Shown: positions 51,598-60,858, counted from the first letter of the stretch. The stretch: 60,858 bases of DNA from Deltaproteobacteria bacterium (GCA_947486185.1 CANKTH010000018.1:1-60858); one strand, 5' to 3'. The notes: generated by a model from the letters alone, not told the origin. Made by a program: numbers and translations.

Positions 51598-52434
51598 TCA
51601 CCCGGCGTCCCCCGCGGATCGAGCCCGCCGCCACACGGCGACGTCACACGGTGCCCGCCCCAACACCTCTTCGAGCCCGCCCCCCGTGTGGGTCAGGTTG
51701 GCGAGGAGCCGGTCCGTCGCGCCCAACAGCAGCAGGTCACTCTCCAGCTCGGTCGCGGCCGCGATCACCTCGGCGGGCCAGGTACGCCCCACCCTCACGG
51801 AGCGCTGTATAGGCGGCGCCGCTGGAGCCAGCACCGCGCCGAGCGCGCTCACGAAGGTGTCGAGGTACACCTGCCCGCGCGCTTCGAGCCGATCGCGCCG
51901 ATCGAGCGGGCCCTGCTCCATCACACGGAGCACGTCGAGCCGGAGCACCTCGGCGGAGAGGAGGGGCAGGACTGGGAGAAGGGTCGTTGGGGTCCGGCCG
52001 GCGACCGGGAGGAGGAGCCGACGGGCGGCACGCCCCGCGCTCCCGGGGCTGAGCCGCAGGGCGAGCACATGATGTCGCCCCTCTCGTAACAGGCGTTCGG
52101 CCAGGGTTCCCGACAAGAAGGTCCCGCTCCGGGCCGCGGCGCGCATGCCGCACAACAGCAGGGCGCGCTCAGGCACCGCGGCGACCAGGGTCTCGTAAAG
52201 GTCCGCCGCCGGGGGCAGGACGGTCGGGGTGAGGTTGACCCCGAGATAACGCGCCTCGGCGGCCAGAGGCTCGAGGCGTCGTAGGAGCTGGGCGTGGTCG
52301 CCCTCTTGGACAGTCAACACATGGAGGTGCCGGTCCGGTCGACGCGTAGCGAGGCGGAGGGCGTGCTGCCCGAGCCGATCCGCCTGTTGGCTGCCATCCC
52401 AGGCGAGGTAGATCGGCAGATCAACGGCGCTCAT
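51598..52434 (-). CDS. Universal-stress-protein-like tandem protein
   Basis: A 278-residue protein made of two Usp-type alpha/beta halves (about 1-130 and 135-270). The first half has PIYLAWDGSQQADR and RALLLCGMRAAA, the second RRLLLPVAGR and ESDLLLLGATDRLLANLT. The second half ends with LEEVLGRAPCDVAVWRR, recalling the Usp ATP-loop and its following strand, though the glycine spacing is degenerate. It lies 41 bases downstream of gcvH on the same strand. Confidence 0.7.
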   Translation of the reverse strand: MSAVDLPIYLAWDGSQQADRLGQHALRLATRRPDRHLHVLTVQEGDHAQLLRRLEPLAAEARYLGVNLTPTVLPPAADLYETLVAAVPERALLLCGMRAAARSGTFLSGTLAERLLREGRHHVLALRLSPGSAGRAARRLLLPVAGRTPTTLLPVLPLLSAEVLRLDVLRVMEQGPLDRRDRLEARGQVYLDTFVSALGAVLAPAAPPIQRSVRVGRTWPAEVIAAATELESDLLLLGATDRLLANLTHTGGGLEEVLGRAPCDVAVWRRARSAGDAG

Positions 52435-52475
52435 CGGTCGCTCTCGCGGGGAGGAGCTGGGTCCGAGGGCAGGCC

Positions 52476-52856
52476 TCAGTGCCCGGCGTGCGTGTCGTAC
52501 GCAGCGGCGTCCATCAGCCCGGTGAGCTCGCTTACGTCGTCAGGCGCGACCGCGAAGAGCCAACCATGGGTGTAGGGCTCCTTGTTGATCAGCTCCGGGC
52601 TGCCGGCGAGCGCGGCGTTCACCCCGGAGATCAGCCCCGAGATCGGACTGTAGATCTCCGACACGGCCTTGACCGACTCCACCTCCGCAACCGACTCGCC
52701 CTTCTTGACCTTCCGGCCAACCATGGGCAGCTCGACGTGCACGATGTCGCCGAGCTGATCTTGCGCGTGATAGGTGATGCCTACACGCACCTCTCCGTCG
52801 GAGGCGACGGCCCACTCGTGGGATGAGGCGTAACGGTAGCTGGCGGGAGATTTCAT
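52476..52856 (-). CDS. gcvH: Glycine cleavage system H protein
   Basis: A 126-residue lipoyl carrier. The opening [20 protein letters not shown] and [12 protein letters not shown] are family blocks. The lipoylated Lys is Lys63 in [13 protein letters not shown]. It shuttles the aminomethyl group between the P and T proteins. GGAG is seen six bases before the ATG. It follows gcvT by 43 bases in the same direction. The P subunit is not in this window. Confidence 0.96.
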   Translation of the reverse strand: MKSPASYRYASSHEWAVASDGEVRVGITYHAQDQLGDIVHVELPMVGRKVKKGESVAEVESVKAVSEIYSPISGLISGVNAALAGSPELINKEPYTHGWLFAVAPDDVSELTGLMDAAAYDTHAGH

Positions 52857-52899
52857 GAACGCTCCAGGGACGTAGGAAGGGGGCTGAGCGGCGGAACGC

Positions 52900-53991
52900 T
52901 CAGTAGGGGCGAGTGTAGAAAGGGGTTTTCACGACGGTTGCGCGCGCGGCTTTGCCACGTACATCGACGCTGAGCTCTGTGCCGGGCGCCGCGAGAGGCG
53001 CGCTCACGTAGGCGATGGCGATGTTCTTGCCGGTGCTCGGAGACTGGCTGCCCGAGGTGACCTCTCCGACCACGGCGCCGTCGTGCAGGATCGCCATGTG
53101 CGGCCGGGCGATCCGTCCCTCGACCTCGATCCCGACGAGCCGACGGGTGATGCCCGCGGCGCGCTGGGCCAGAATCGCATCTCGACCGATGAAATCGCCT
53201 TTGTCGAGCTTGGTGACCCAGCCGAGGCCGGCCTCGAGGGGTGAGGTGGTGTCGCTGATGTCGTTGCCGTACAACGAGTACTTCATCTCCAACCGGAGCG
53301 TGTCTCGTGCCCCGAGGCCGATGTTGCTCAGCCCGAACGTCGCGCCCGCCCGGTGCACCGCCTCCCACAGTACATCGGCTGCGCCCGCGGGCAAGAACAG
53401 CTCGAAACCGTCCTCCCCGGTGTAGCCGGTGCGCGCCAGGATACAGCCTTCAATGCCGGCTACCGTGCCCTGCGTGAACCAATAGGTCTTGACGCTTGCG
53501 AGATCGAGCGCAGTGAGGGTCTGCAGGAGCGCGGCGGCGTGGCGCCCCTGGATCGCGAGCTGGCCCCAGACGTCGGACTCGTTACTCAGCGTAGCCCCAA
53601 GCGGATTATGGGCGACCATCCACCCGTAGTCCTTGGCGCGATTGGCCGCGTTGACGCAGATCATCACCTCTTCGGGACCGAAGCGGTAGACGATCAGGTC
53701 GTCCACGATCCCGCCCTGCTCGTTACACATCGCGGTGTAGAGGGCCTGGTTGTCCTTGAGTTTGCTGACGTCGTTGGTGACCAGGAGCTGCACCGCGGCG
53801 AGCGCCTCGGGGCCGCGGAAACGGACCTCTCCCATGTGGGACACGTCAAAGAGGCCGACCGCGCTGCGACACGCACGGTGCTCCTCGAGGATACCCTGGT
53901 ACTGGACCGGCATCTCCCAGCCACCAAAGTCGATGAGTCGGGCGCCAGCCTCCCGATGGAAGGCGTGGAAGGGCGTACGGCGTAGGCTCAT
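52900..53991 (-). CDS. gcvT: Glycine cleavage T protein, aminomethyltransferase
   Basis: A 363-residue enzyme that transfers the methylene group from H protein to tetrahydrofolate. Blocks present are [38 protein letters not shown] (with the catalytic Asp), [12 protein letters not shown] and [14 protein letters not shown] prefer the ATG at 53991, which has GGAG six bases upstream, over the ATG nine codons earlier. It lies just downstream of folD, whose substrate it makes. Confidence 0.95.
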   Translation of the reverse strand: MSLRRTPFHAFHREAGARLIDFGGWEMPVQYQGILEEHRACRSAVGLFDVSHMGEVRFRGPEALAAVQLLVTNDVSKLKDNQALYTAMCNEQGGIVDDLIVYRFGPEEVMICVNAANRAKDYGWMVAHNPLGATLSNESDVWGQLAIQGRHAAALLQTLTALDLASVKTYWFTQGTVAGIEGCILARTGYTGEDGFELFLPAGAADVLWEAVHRAGATFGLSNIGLGARDTLRLEMKYSLYGNDISDTTSPLEAGLGWVTKLDKGDFIGRDAILAQRAAGITRRLVGIEVEGRIARPHMAILHDGAVVGEVTSGSQSPSTGKNIAIAYVSAPLAAPGTELSVDVRGKAARATVVKTPFYTRPY

Positions 53992-54041
53992 CGGGAACTC
54001 CGGCGGGAGGCGGGCCATCGTGCCGTGCCCGGCCCGCTACG

Positions 54042-54911
54042 TCAAGGGAGCCGGCGCTTTGCCGCGGTCAAGGTGTTTCGCATGAGCATCGCGATGGTCA
54101 TGGGGCCCACGCCGCCAGGCACGGGCGTGATGAAGGCGGCGCGCTCGGCCGCCGCGGCGAACTCGACATCGCCCACCAGTCTTCCGCTCGGAGCACGGTT
54201 GATCCCTACGTCGATCACCCGTGCCCCATCACGGATCCAGGCGCCTTTCACGAGCTCGGGCACCCCTACGGCAGCGACCACGACCGAGGCGCGACCAACC
54301 ACGGTCGCCAGGTCTCGTGTGCGGCTGTGCGCGAGCGTGACGGTGCAGTCGGCCTGCTCGAGGAGCTGGATCATCGGCTTTCCAACAATGTTGCTCCGGC
54401 CGACGATCACGGCTTCTTCACCCCGAAGGTTCTGCCCGGTGCGCCGGAGCAGCTCCATCACGCCCGCGGGTGTACACGGCACGAGACAGGGGCGCCGCCA
54501 GGTCAACAAGCCGGCGTTCATGGGGTGGAAACCGTCTACGTCCTTCTGGGGCAGGACCCGGTCGAGCACCCGCTCCTTGCCGATGTGTCCCGGGAGCGGG
54601 AGCTGAACGAGGATGCCATCGACGCGGTCATCGGCGTTGAGGCGGTCGATGAGCTGGATCAGCTCCGCTTCCGAGGTGTCCGCCGGGAGAGTGTGTTGTA
54701 CGTGGTAGAAGCCCACGCGCTCGGCGCTCCGGGTCTTGTTGCGGACGTAAACCGCGCTCGCGGGGTCATCCCCGACGAGCACCACGGCGAGCCCGGGTCG
54801 GAGGCCGCTGGCGTCGGTCTCGGCCGCCACTTCGGCGGTGACCTCGGCAGCAATCGCCTTTCCATCGAGGATTGTGGCGCGATTCGTGGAGGTCACGGCC
54901 CTGTCGCTCAC
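54042..54911 (-). CDS. folD: Methylene-THF dehydrogenase / methenyl-THF cyclohydrolase
   Basis: A 289-residue bifunctional folate enzyme. Signature blocks are [16 protein letters not shown] (with catalytic Tyr and Lys), [34 protein letters not shown] and [16 protein letters not shown]. It oxidises methylene-THF to formyl-THF using NADP. The GTG start overlaps the stop of the upstream zinc-ribbon gene (GTGA). Clustering with gcvT and gcvH suggests routing of glycine-derived one-carbon units. Confidence 0.96.
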   Translation of the reverse strand: MSDRAVTSTNRATILDGKAIAAEVTAEVAAETDASGLRPGLAVVLVGDDPASAVYVRNKTRSAERVGFYHVQHTLPADTSEAELIQLIDRLNADDRVDGILVQLPLPGHIGKERVLDRVLPQKDVDGFHPMNAGLLTWRRPCLVPCTPAGVMELLRRTGQNLRGEEAVIVGRSNIVGKPMIQLLEQADCTVTLAHSRTRDLATVVGRASVVVAAVGVPELVKGAWIRDGARVIDVGINRAPSGRLVGDVEFAAAAERAAFITPVPGGVGPMTIAMLMRNTLTAAKRRLP

Positions 54912-55255
54912 GAGCTCGAGGCCCCGCCGGAGGATGGGGTGCTCGAGGCAGGCGCGGCGGGCGCCGGCGTCGCGGCCGGGGTGGTGGACCCGCCGGCGGG
55001 CGGGGCTGGCTCGGCAGAACCGGAAGGGGATCCTTCCGATTGGCTAGGGGCAGCGGCCCCCTCGCCTCCCGACTTCAGCCCGTAGTGATCCTTGTACCAG
55101 CCGCCGCCCTTGAGCACGAACGCGGCCTGGCTGACCAGCTTCTTTACGTTGGACGCCGCACACTTGGGGCACACCCGGATGGGATCGTCGCTGAATTTTT
55201 GCATCTCTTCAAAACGATACGAACAGTCTGGGCAGGCGTACTCGTAAATCGGCAT
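54908..55255 (-). CDS. FmdB-family zinc-ribbon protein
   Basis: A 115-residue protein. The first 45 residues are an FmdB-type zinc ribbon, starting [18 protein letters not shown] with the second CxxC in CPKC. The last 60 residues are Ala/Pro/Ser-rich and disordered. FmdB-like proteins were named from formamidase loci and often sit at the head of small metabolic operons; their molecular role is uncertain. It is the first gene of the one-carbon operon, divergent from the ArsA-type genes with 112 bases between. Confidence 0.88.
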   Translation of the reverse strand: MPIYEYACPDCSYRFEEMQKFSDDPIRVCPKCAASNVKKLVSQAAFVLKGGGWYKDHYGLKSGGEGAAAPSQSEGSPSGSAEPAPPAGGSTTPAATPAPAAPASSTPSSGGASSS

Positions 55256-55367
55256 CGGGTCCTCGCGCGCGCAACGCTAAGCACGGAGGGCGGCTAACGG
55301 CAAGGCGCTCGAACGGCTCATCTCCGAGACGCGCGCGCCCGAGGCGTTCCGGTTATCCGCCCGCGGC

Positions 55368-56321
55368 ATGTCGATGCTGGACCGACGGATCCTCGTAGTG
55401 ACGGGAAAAGGGGGGGTGGGCAAGACCACGGTGTCGGTCGCGCTCGCCCTCCGCGCTGCGGCGGCTGGCCTCAAGGTAATGGTGTGCGAGACCTCGGGGG
55501 CCGACCAGGTTCCGCAGATTTTCTCGGTCATTCCTCGACCTTATGAGGTCCAGAGCCTGGCACCCCGGCTGAGCTCCCTGTCGATCACCTCCGAGGCGGC
55601 GATCGAGGATTACATCGTTCAGCAGCTCCGTTTTCGACGGATCTACCAGATGGTGTTTCGGAACCGTATCGTTGGCCCGTTCATGGACGCGGTCCCGGGG
55701 CTCCACGACCTGATCACCCTGGGCAAGGTATGGGACCTTGAACGGCGTAAATCCTGGGGGCGACCGGAGTGGGATCTGCTGATCGTGGACGCCCCCGCGA
55801 CGGGTCACGGCTTGAGCCTCCTGGGCAGCCCCCGCGGGATGATGGACCTGACCGTCGCGGGCCCCTTCTACGAGAACGCAAAGCTCATCGCCGACCTTTT
55901 TGATGATCCCGCGCGCACGGGCATCGTGCTCGTGAGCCTGCCCGAAGAGATGCCGGTCAACGAGACCCTCGACCTCTACGAGCGTTTGGGTCCGATGCGC
56001 CAACAGGTGCTGGCGTTGGCGCTCAACAACGTGTACCCCGAACCTCTCGAGGACGCCGAGCTCTACCGGCGCCACCGGCCGCTGCTCGCCCAGGGCGCGA
56101 ACGACGCAGGCCTTCAGGAGCTCCGGCTCATGGATCGTGCGCTTGTACGTGCTCGGCGCGAACATCGCGCAAAGGAGCGGCTCCAGGCCCTCTCGGTGCC
56201 GCTGGTTGAGCTGCCGGCGGTGTGGCCCGCCCACACCGAGCACCTCGGGCGCGGCCTCCGGGTTGACGATCTTCCGCCTCTGGTGCGCGCTCTCGGCCCG
56301 ATCTGCGGGGACCCGGCATGA
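55368..56321 (+). CDS. ArsA/GET3-type ATPase, signature-lysine subunit
   Basis: A 317-residue ATPase of the ArsA/GET3 group. The deviant Walker A reads GKGGVGKTT, including the first (signature) Lys. The DAPATGHGLSLL switch corresponds to the DTAPTGHTLR motif. The usual DPA loop after strand 2 is replaced by CETSGADQ. A helical region follows, with no TRC40 metal CxxC. The next gene overlaps its stop by four bases and encodes a second half, so the two probably form a heterodimer. Members move tail-anchored proteins or metalloids; no arsenic genes are near. Confidence 0.87.
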   Translation: MSMLDRRILVVTGKGGVGKTTVSVALALRAAAAGLKVMVCETSGADQVPQIFSVIPRPYEVQSLAPRLSSLSITSEAAIEDYIVQQLRFRRIYQMVFRNRIVGPFMDAVPGLHDLITLGKVWDLERRKSWGRPEWDLLIVDAPATGHGLSLLGSPRGMMDLTVAGPFYENAKLIADLFDDPARTGIVLVSLPEEMPVNETLDLYERLGPMRQQVLALALNNVYPEPLEDAELYRRHRPLLAQGANDAGLQELRLMDRALVRARREHRAKERLQALSVPLVELPAVWPAHTEHLGRGLRVDDLPPLVRALGPICGDPA

Positions 56322-57481
56322 ACGAGACGGCGGCGAACCCCGTTGCGGAGCCGCAGGGCCGGGCCCTCGCGCGGGTCTTGATCTGCTGCGGCTCGGGGGG
56401 CGTAGGCAAGACCACGACCTCGGCGGCCCTCGCGGTGAAGCTCGCCCGCGAGGGGCGACGGGTAGCCGTGCTGACCATCGATCCGGCGAGGCGCCTCGCG
56501 GACGCGCTCGCGGTGGGCACGATCGGGAACGCCGCGGTGCGGGTGCCGTTCGAACGGTTGGGGCCGGCGGCGGCGGGTGGCGAGCTCGACGCGATGATGC
56601 TCGACGCAAAACGCACCTTTGATGATGTGATCGCGCGCTTTGCGCCCTCCGTCGAGGCGCGAGAGCGGATCCTTCGCAACCACTACTACGAGCTGGTGTC
56701 CACCCGTCTCGCGGGCGCCCATGAATATATGGCGATGGAGAAGCTTTATGAGCTCGCCACCTCGGGGCGCTACGACGTGATCGTGCTCGACACGCCCCCC
56801 TCGCGGCACGCGCTGGATTTTGTCGGTGCGCCCGACCGGATGTCCCAGCTGATGGACGAGGGCGTGATGCGCTGGTTGACCCTGCCCGCGAGCACGGGCG
56901 GCTGGCGCATGATCGAGCGGGGGAGCGAGGTGATGGCGCGCGTGCTCAAGGGTATGCTGGGTGAACGGACCATCTCAGACATCGCCGAGTTCTTCACTTC
57001 CTTTTCGTCGTTGTGGTCGGGTTTTCGCGAACGTTCGCTCGAGGTGCGGGCGATGTTGCGGGCGCCGAGCACCCAGTTCCTCCTGGTGACTACCCCCTCC
57101 CCTCCGGCGCGCCACGAGGCGCTCCACTTCTTGCGGGTGCTCCACGAGCGCCGCATGCCCTTCGCCGGCTTCTTGATCAACCGTTGCGTCACCGCGCCCG
57201 TCCCCCTGGGAACGCCCATCTGGCCGGATGCGCCTCCGGGTGTTGCGCCAGAGGCGTGGCGTGGCCTCCTCGACTCGCTGGACGCCGGGCTGCGGCGTCA
57301 GGGGCGGGTCGCTGCGGCAGAAGCGGCGGTGCTCGCTGGTCTTCAGGAGCATGCGTCTTCGGGCGCGCCGGCCTGGAAGCTCCCCGACCTCGACGCGGAG
57401 ATCCATGATCTCGAAGGTCTCGGCCGACTCGCGGCGGAGCTGCCGGATGGCGCGGTGCTCCTTGGTGAAAAAACCAGATAG
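56318..57481 (+). CDS. ArsA/GET3-type ATPase without signature lysine
   Basis: A 387-residue partner of the preceding gene (ATGA overlap). The P-loop reads CGSGGVGKTTT: Ser replaces the first Lys of KGGVGK. TIDPARRLADAL corresponds to the DPAH loop and DTPPSRHALDF to the DTAP switch. The C-terminal part carries VTTPSPPARHEALHFL and ends without a recognised metal site. The missing signature Lys suggests that it cannot contribute that residue across the dimer interface, whereas its partner can. Confidence 0.87.
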   Translation: MNETAANPVAEPQGRALARVLICCGSGGVGKTTTSAALAVKLAREGRRVAVLTIDPARRLADALAVGTIGNAAVRVPFERLGPAAAGGELDAMMLDAKRTFDDVIARFAPSVEARERILRNHYYELVSTRLAGAHEYMAMEKLYELATSGRYDVIVLDTPPSRHALDFVGAPDRMSQLMDEGVMRWLTLPASTGGWRMIERGSEVMARVLKGMLGERTISDIAEFFTSFSSLWSGFRERSLEVRAMLRAPSTQFLLVTTPSPPARHEALHFLRVLHERRMPFAGFLINRCVTAPVPLGTPIWPDAPPGVAPEAWRGLLDSLDAGLRRQGRVAAAEAAVLAGLQEHASSGAPAWKLPDLDAEIHDLEGLGRLAAELPDGAVLLGEKTR

Positions 57482-57503
57482 ACTGTAGGCCCCCGGAGTC
57501 CCC

Positions 57504-60500
57504 ATGCGCCTTGCCCTCATGCTGTCACTCCTCGCCGGCTGCCGAGAGGACGACCCCAAGGCCCAAGCGGATCTCGACGGTGACGGTGTCTTGGAGAGCG
57601 AAGACTGTAATGACTTGGAGCCCGCCGTGGGCTCGCCGCAGGTCGCCTACCTCGACTCCGACGGTGATGGTGTTGGAGGTGCTGAAGGAGACACCACCTG
57701 TGATCCGCCGACTGGCTACACCTTCGTCGGCGGCGACTGTAACGATGGGGACCCGAGCGTAGCGCCGACCGCCCCCGAGCTGTGTGATGGTGTCGACAAC
57801 AACTGCGACGGCGAGGCCGACGAGGGCCTCAACGCGGAGGACTGGTACCCTGACGCCGACGGAGACGGCTTCGGAGACGGCGTTCTCAGCACGTCTTCCT
57901 GCGCGCCGGTCGAAGGCTTCGTCACCGAGGCGGGCGATTGCGACGACGCGAACGTCGAGGTTTATCCAGGCGCGCCGGTGGCCTGTACCGGGGGAGACCA
58001 GAACTGTGACGGTTCTCCCGACGATGTAGACGCCGACGGCGATCGATTCCTCGCGTGTGAGGAGTGTGACGATCAGGACGTCGGGGTCTACCCGGGAGCG
58101 GCGGAGCTGTGTGACGGGCGCGACCAGGACTGTGATGGTGCGGTTGACGAAGATGCATTGGACACCTCCATCTTCTACGACGACGTTGACGGAGACGGCT
58201 CGGGTGATCCGGCGACTGCGGTGTGGTCCTGCAGCCCTGAGACGGGTCAGGTCGCGGACGGGACGGACTGTGACGATGGCCGCGCAGATGTTCATGAAGG
58301 GGCCGACGAGCTCTGTGACACCGTCGACAACGACTGTGACGGTGAGATCGATGAGAATGCGGTGGCGGACGGCGTCTGGTACGTCGATGCGGACGGAGAC
58401 GGGCACGGTGAGCTCGGCACCACCCTGACCTCGTGCGACCCGCCAGCTGGGTACGTGGCGACGGCCGACGATTGTGACGACGACAACGCCGCGATTTCAC
58501 CGGACGCCTCCGAGCTCTGTAACGGCGTTGACGACGATTGTGACGGCGATCTTGACGACGCTGACGCCGGCGTGGTCGGGACCGCCGCCTGGTGGGTGGA
58601 CGAGGATGGGGATGGGTACGCTGGCGCGGACGGCCAAGTGGTGGCCTGCGACGCCCCGATCAACGCGGTCACCGCCACCGGAGATTGTGACGACACGGAC
58701 GCTCTGGTCTCGCCCGACGCTGTCGAGGTTTGCGACGGCTTGGACAACAACTGTGATGGGCTGGTCGACGACGCGGCTGCCGATCTTCTATCATGGTACG
58801 CCGATATTGACGGGGACGGTCACGGGGACGCCGAGGTCGCTGTCCTGGCGTGTGACGCGCCCGCCGGCATGGTCGCCGACCCCGACGACTGCGACGACAG
58901 CCTGGCCGACGTCTACCCCGGAGCGGCGGAGAGCTGCGACGGCGCGGACAACGACTGCGACGGCGAGATCGACGAAGGCGCGCTCGCTGACGGAGACTGG
59001 TACGCCGACACCGACGGCGACGGTTGGGGCGATCCGGCCGACGTCGTGCTGTCCTGCGATCCCCCCGCGGGCTACACGGGCGCCGCCGGGGATTGTGATG
59101 ACACCGACGGCGCCGTGTTCCCTGGCGCAGGGGAGCGCTGCGATGGAGCCGACGAGGACTGCGATGGGCTCATCGACGCGGACGACCCCAATCTGTCGGA
59201 TGGGCTCACCGTCTACACCGACGGCGACGGCGACGGATTTGGCGACGCGCGGCTCGCGGCGGTGGCGTGTGCGGTGAGCGCCGGGGCGTCGCTGTCCGCC
59301 GGAGACTGTGACGACGATGATCCGAGCGCCTGGCCGGGCGCCGCGGAGACCTGTGACGGCGACGACGACGACTGCGATGGTGTAGAAGACAACGACGCTA
59401 CTGACGCGGCGACCTGGTACGGCGACGGCGACGGCGACGGCTACGGTGACCCCGCGCTGACCACCACCGATTGTACGCGGCCGACGGGCTACTCGGCGGT
59501 CTCCACCGACTGCGACGACGCAGACAACGGGGTCCATCCCGGCGCCGCCGAGCAGTGTGACGCTCTCGATCAAGACTGCGACGGGAGCGTCGATGAGTCG
59601 GCGATCGACCCCGGTACCTGGGCGATCGACTACGACGGCGATGGCTACGGCTCCGCCCGCTACACCACCGCCGCCTGCGACGCGCCGCCGGGCTGGGTCG
59701 CCGACACGTCCGACTGTGATGACGCCGCCGCGGCGGTGTTCCCCGGTGCGACCGAACGGTGTAACGGCGTCGACGACGACTGTGACCTGGACGTGGACGA
59801 GACCGACGCCGCTGACGCGGCCACCTGGTACCTCGACGCGGACGCGGACGGGCACGGCGACGCCCGCGCCACCACGCCCGCGTGTAGCCAACCTACGGGC
59901 TACGTCAGCCAGGGCGATGACTGCGACGATGCGGACGCGGCGATGTCCCCTTCGGCCGCCGAGACCTGCAACGGCTTGGATGACGACTGCGACGGCGCCG
60001 CAGATGACGGCGCGGCGGGCGGGGACCTCATCTGCGCCGCTCCTTCCTGCCAGTTCATCCTCGATGACGGATCGTCTACCGGGGACGGTCTTTACTGGCT
60101 CGACCCCGACGACGACGGGGACCGGGCCGATGCCTGGGAGGCCTGGTGTGACATGACCACCGATGGTGGCGGTTGGACGCGGATCTACGCGAGCCTCTAC
60201 CCGACGTGGTGGGATCCCAACGACTGGGAGCGGATCGGCGCTCCTACCGACGATGTCTACTCCGACCTGGGCGAGCGCGACTGGTTCGCCGACGGCGACG
60301 TCACGACGTGGCGGCTCGAGGTGGGTGACAGTGGTACCTGGAACAGCGCGGTCCGCTCGCACTACACGGTCTGGTCCCAGGAGCATGACCCGTTCACCGA
60401 AGGCACTGACGGTAGCGACTACACCTACATCGCCGGTCTCGAGTCGACGACGTGTGGCGGTTTCAATGGTTTACACAACGAATATTACCGGCAGGGTGGC

Positions 60501-60665
60501 CGGGACTGCGTGAGCAGCGACGTCGACGTCACCGAGTCCTACAGCTGTTGGTGGATGCAGATCGTTCCGCTGCGCCAATACAGTGCGCCGTCGAGTTACC
60601 CGGGTTACCTCGAGGGCTATTACGGACCGAACATACACATCTGGCATGTGCTGTGGCTGCGCTGA
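57504..60665 (+). CDS. MopE-repeat lipoprotein with fibrinogen-like domain
   Basis: A 1053-residue predicted surface lipoprotein. The signal (LALMLSLLAGC) leads directly into about twelve MopE-type repeats, roughly residues 22-840. Each has DxDGDGxGD, a GDCDD turn and a CDGxDxDCDG loop with paired Cys. After ICAAPSC the last 200 residues resemble a fibrinogen-like domain: AWEAWCDMTTDGGGWTRIY, then a Cys pair and an aromatic-rich tail ending HVLWLR. This fold binds glycans or proteins in animals and occurs in secreted bacterial proteins. GGAG lies five bases before the ATG. Confidence 0.86.
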   Translation: MRLALMLSLLAGCREDDPKAQADLDGDGVLESEDCNDLEPAVGSPQVAYLDSDGDGVGGAEGDTTCDPPTGYTFVGGDCNDGDPSVAPTAPELCDGVDNNCDGEADEGLNAEDWYPDADGDGFGDGVLSTSSCAPVEGFVTEAGDCDDANVEVYPGAPVACTGGDQNCDGSPDDVDADGDRFLACEECDDQDVGVYPGAAELCDGRDQDCDGAVDEDALDTSIFYDDVDGDGSGDPATAVWSCSPETGQVADGTDCDDGRADVHEGADELCDTVDNDCDGEIDENAVADGVWYVDADGDGHGELGTTLTSCDPPAGYVATADDCDDDNAAISPDASELCNGVDDDCDGDLDDADAGVVGTAAWWVDEDGDGYAGADGQVVACDAPINAVTATGDCDDTDALVSPDAVEVCDGLDNNCDGLVDDAAADLLSWYADIDGDGHGDAEVAVLACDAPAGMVADPDDCDDSLADVYPGAAESCDGADNDCDGEIDEGALADGDWYADTDGDGWGDPADVVLSCDPPAGYTGAAGDCDDTDGAVFPGAGERCDGADEDCDGLIDADDPNLSDGLTVYTDGDGDGFGDARLAAVACAVSAGASLSAGDCDDDDPSAWPGAAETCDGDDDDCDGVEDNDATDAATWYGDGDGDGYGDPALTTTDCTRPTGYSAVSTDCDDADNGVHPGAAEQCDALDQDCDGSVDESAIDPGTWAIDYDGDGYGSARYTTAACDAPPGWVADTSDCDDAAAAVFPGATERCNGVDDDCDLDVDETDAADAATWYLDADADGHGDARATTPACSQPTGYVSQGDDCDDADAAMSPSAAETCNGLDDDCDGAADDGAAGGDLICAAPSCQFILDDGSSTGDGLYWLDPDDDGDRADAWEAWCDMTTDGGGWTRIYASLYPTWWDPNDWERIGAPTDDVYSDLGERDWFADGDVTTWRLEVGDSGTWNSAVRSHYTVWSQEHDPFTEGTDGSDYTYIAGLESTTCGGFNGLHNEYYRQGGRDCVSSDVDVTESYSCWWMQIVPLRQYSAPSSYPGYLEGYYGPNIHIWHVLWLR

Positions 60666-60713
60666 ACGGCGCGTGGGCCTGAGTGCTTCGTCGAGGGGCC
60701 ATCGCGGTTGAAC

Positions 60714-60858
60714 CTACCAGATGCCGTCGAGCTCCGCCCATGTGCCGGCAAGGACCGTACCTTCACCCAACGGCCCGAGGCCCGGTAACCGGCGCCGCTC
60801 CAGGGTGCCCCGGAAGGTGTTGGCGATGAACAAGTCGTGGCCGACGGCCCGAAACCGC
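60714..60858 (-). CDS. C-terminal fragment of a minus-strand gene
   Basis: The frame on the minus strand is open from the right edge to a TAG at 60714-60716, giving the last 47 residues of a protein. Codons end mostly in G or C. It reads RFRAVGHDLFIANTFRGT and ends GTWAELDGIW, which is protein-like and Gly-rich. The family is not recognisable from this fragment. It converges with the MopE/fibrinogen gene across 48 bases, in which no terminator is evident. Confidence 0.5.
   Translation of the reverse strand, partial: RFRAVGHDLFIANTFRGTLERRRLPGLGPLGEGTVLAGTWAELDGIW

Noticed and set aside
53992..54041. Glycine riboswitch before gcvT
   Set aside because: Only about 50 bases separate folD and gcvT, too short for the tandem aptamers, and the conserved GG-rich cores are not seen.
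55299..55367. Coding-like codons directly upstream of the first ArsA-type ATG
   Set aside because: The frame contains no ATG, GTG or TTG between the stop at 55278 and the ATG at 55368, so an N-terminal extension cannot be started there.
55368..57481. Arsenic resistance operon
   Set aside because: The ATPases lack metal-binding cysteines of ArsA and no arsB, arsC, arsD or arsR is nearby.
57600..60020. Regular repeats that could suggest a CRISPR array or satellite
   Set aside because: The period is about 180 bases, the units vary, and they encode a continuous MopE-type protein.
57525..60386. Minus-strand open frames opposite the MopE/fibrinogen gene
   Set aside because: Antisense shadows of a repeat-rich gene with intact lipobox and domains.

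Overview
The window is high-GC DNA (about two thirds G+C by eye, with strong G/C preference at third codon positions), densely coded, and carries no phage, IS element, CRISPR array or tRNA that I can see. The gene content suggests a myxobacterium-like (Myxococcota or related deltaproteobacterial) chromosome. It has secreted lipoproteins built from MopE-type calcium-motif repeats, Asp/Thr-rich lipoprotein linkers, a Ser/Thr-kinase-fold membrane protein, PilZ proteins, paired ArsA-type ATPases and CotH proteins. This taxonomic call is an inference from gene style only; there is no marker rRNA.

Layout. 1-500: two weak partial or frameshifted coding signals. 501-18926 (minus strand): an exopolysaccharide locus in the order MopE/lectin lipoprotein, CotH lipoprotein, bcsA, bcsB, bcsZ, bcsC, DUF3108-like protein, GT4 glycosyltransferase, FlaG-domain protein, PH/GRAM-PilZ protein. 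Most of the core genes overlap by a few bases, so this looks like a c-di-GMP-regulated bacterial cellulose operon with added partners. BcsA carries an unusual C-terminal extension (double-CxxC ribbon, membrane segment, helical tail). 19129-31135: a mixed region with two amidohydrolases, topoisomerase IV (parC-parE with ATGA overlap), a TerB-like protein, a PhoX/DUF839 protein, an outer-membrane-like protein and a sulfatase-modifying-factor-like lipoprotein. 31238-31846: a degenerate receiver-domain protein.

31924-44654 (minus strand): a ten-gene, tightly overlapped operon. It begins with a membrane pseudokinase and continues with a carboxypeptidase-regulatory-like protein, a lipoprotein, an oligopeptide-type ABC importer (binding protein, two permeases, two ATPases), a TolB-like beta-propeller and an M28 peptidase lipoprotein. 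This is the most system-like novelty in the window. A kinase fold that has lost its catalytic residues appears to be hard-wired to a peptide import and degradation pathway.

44911-48792: two divergent polytopic membrane proteins, at least one resembling GT-C glycosyltransferases. 48849-50807: a short-chain dehydrogenase, a LexA/S24-fold protein lacking the catalytic Ser, and a 2Fe-2S ferredoxin with a long Pro/Ala tether. 50817-55255 (minus strand): a one-carbon cluster (FmdB-like zinc ribbon, folD, gcvT, gcvH) followed by a Usp-like protein and a small protein resembling the accessory domain of GMC oxidoreductases. 55368-57481: two overlapping ArsA/GET3-type ATPases, only one of which keeps the signature lysine. 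57504-60665: a large MopE-repeat lipoprotein ending in a fibrinogen-like domain. The right edge cuts the C-terminal part of another minus-strand gene.
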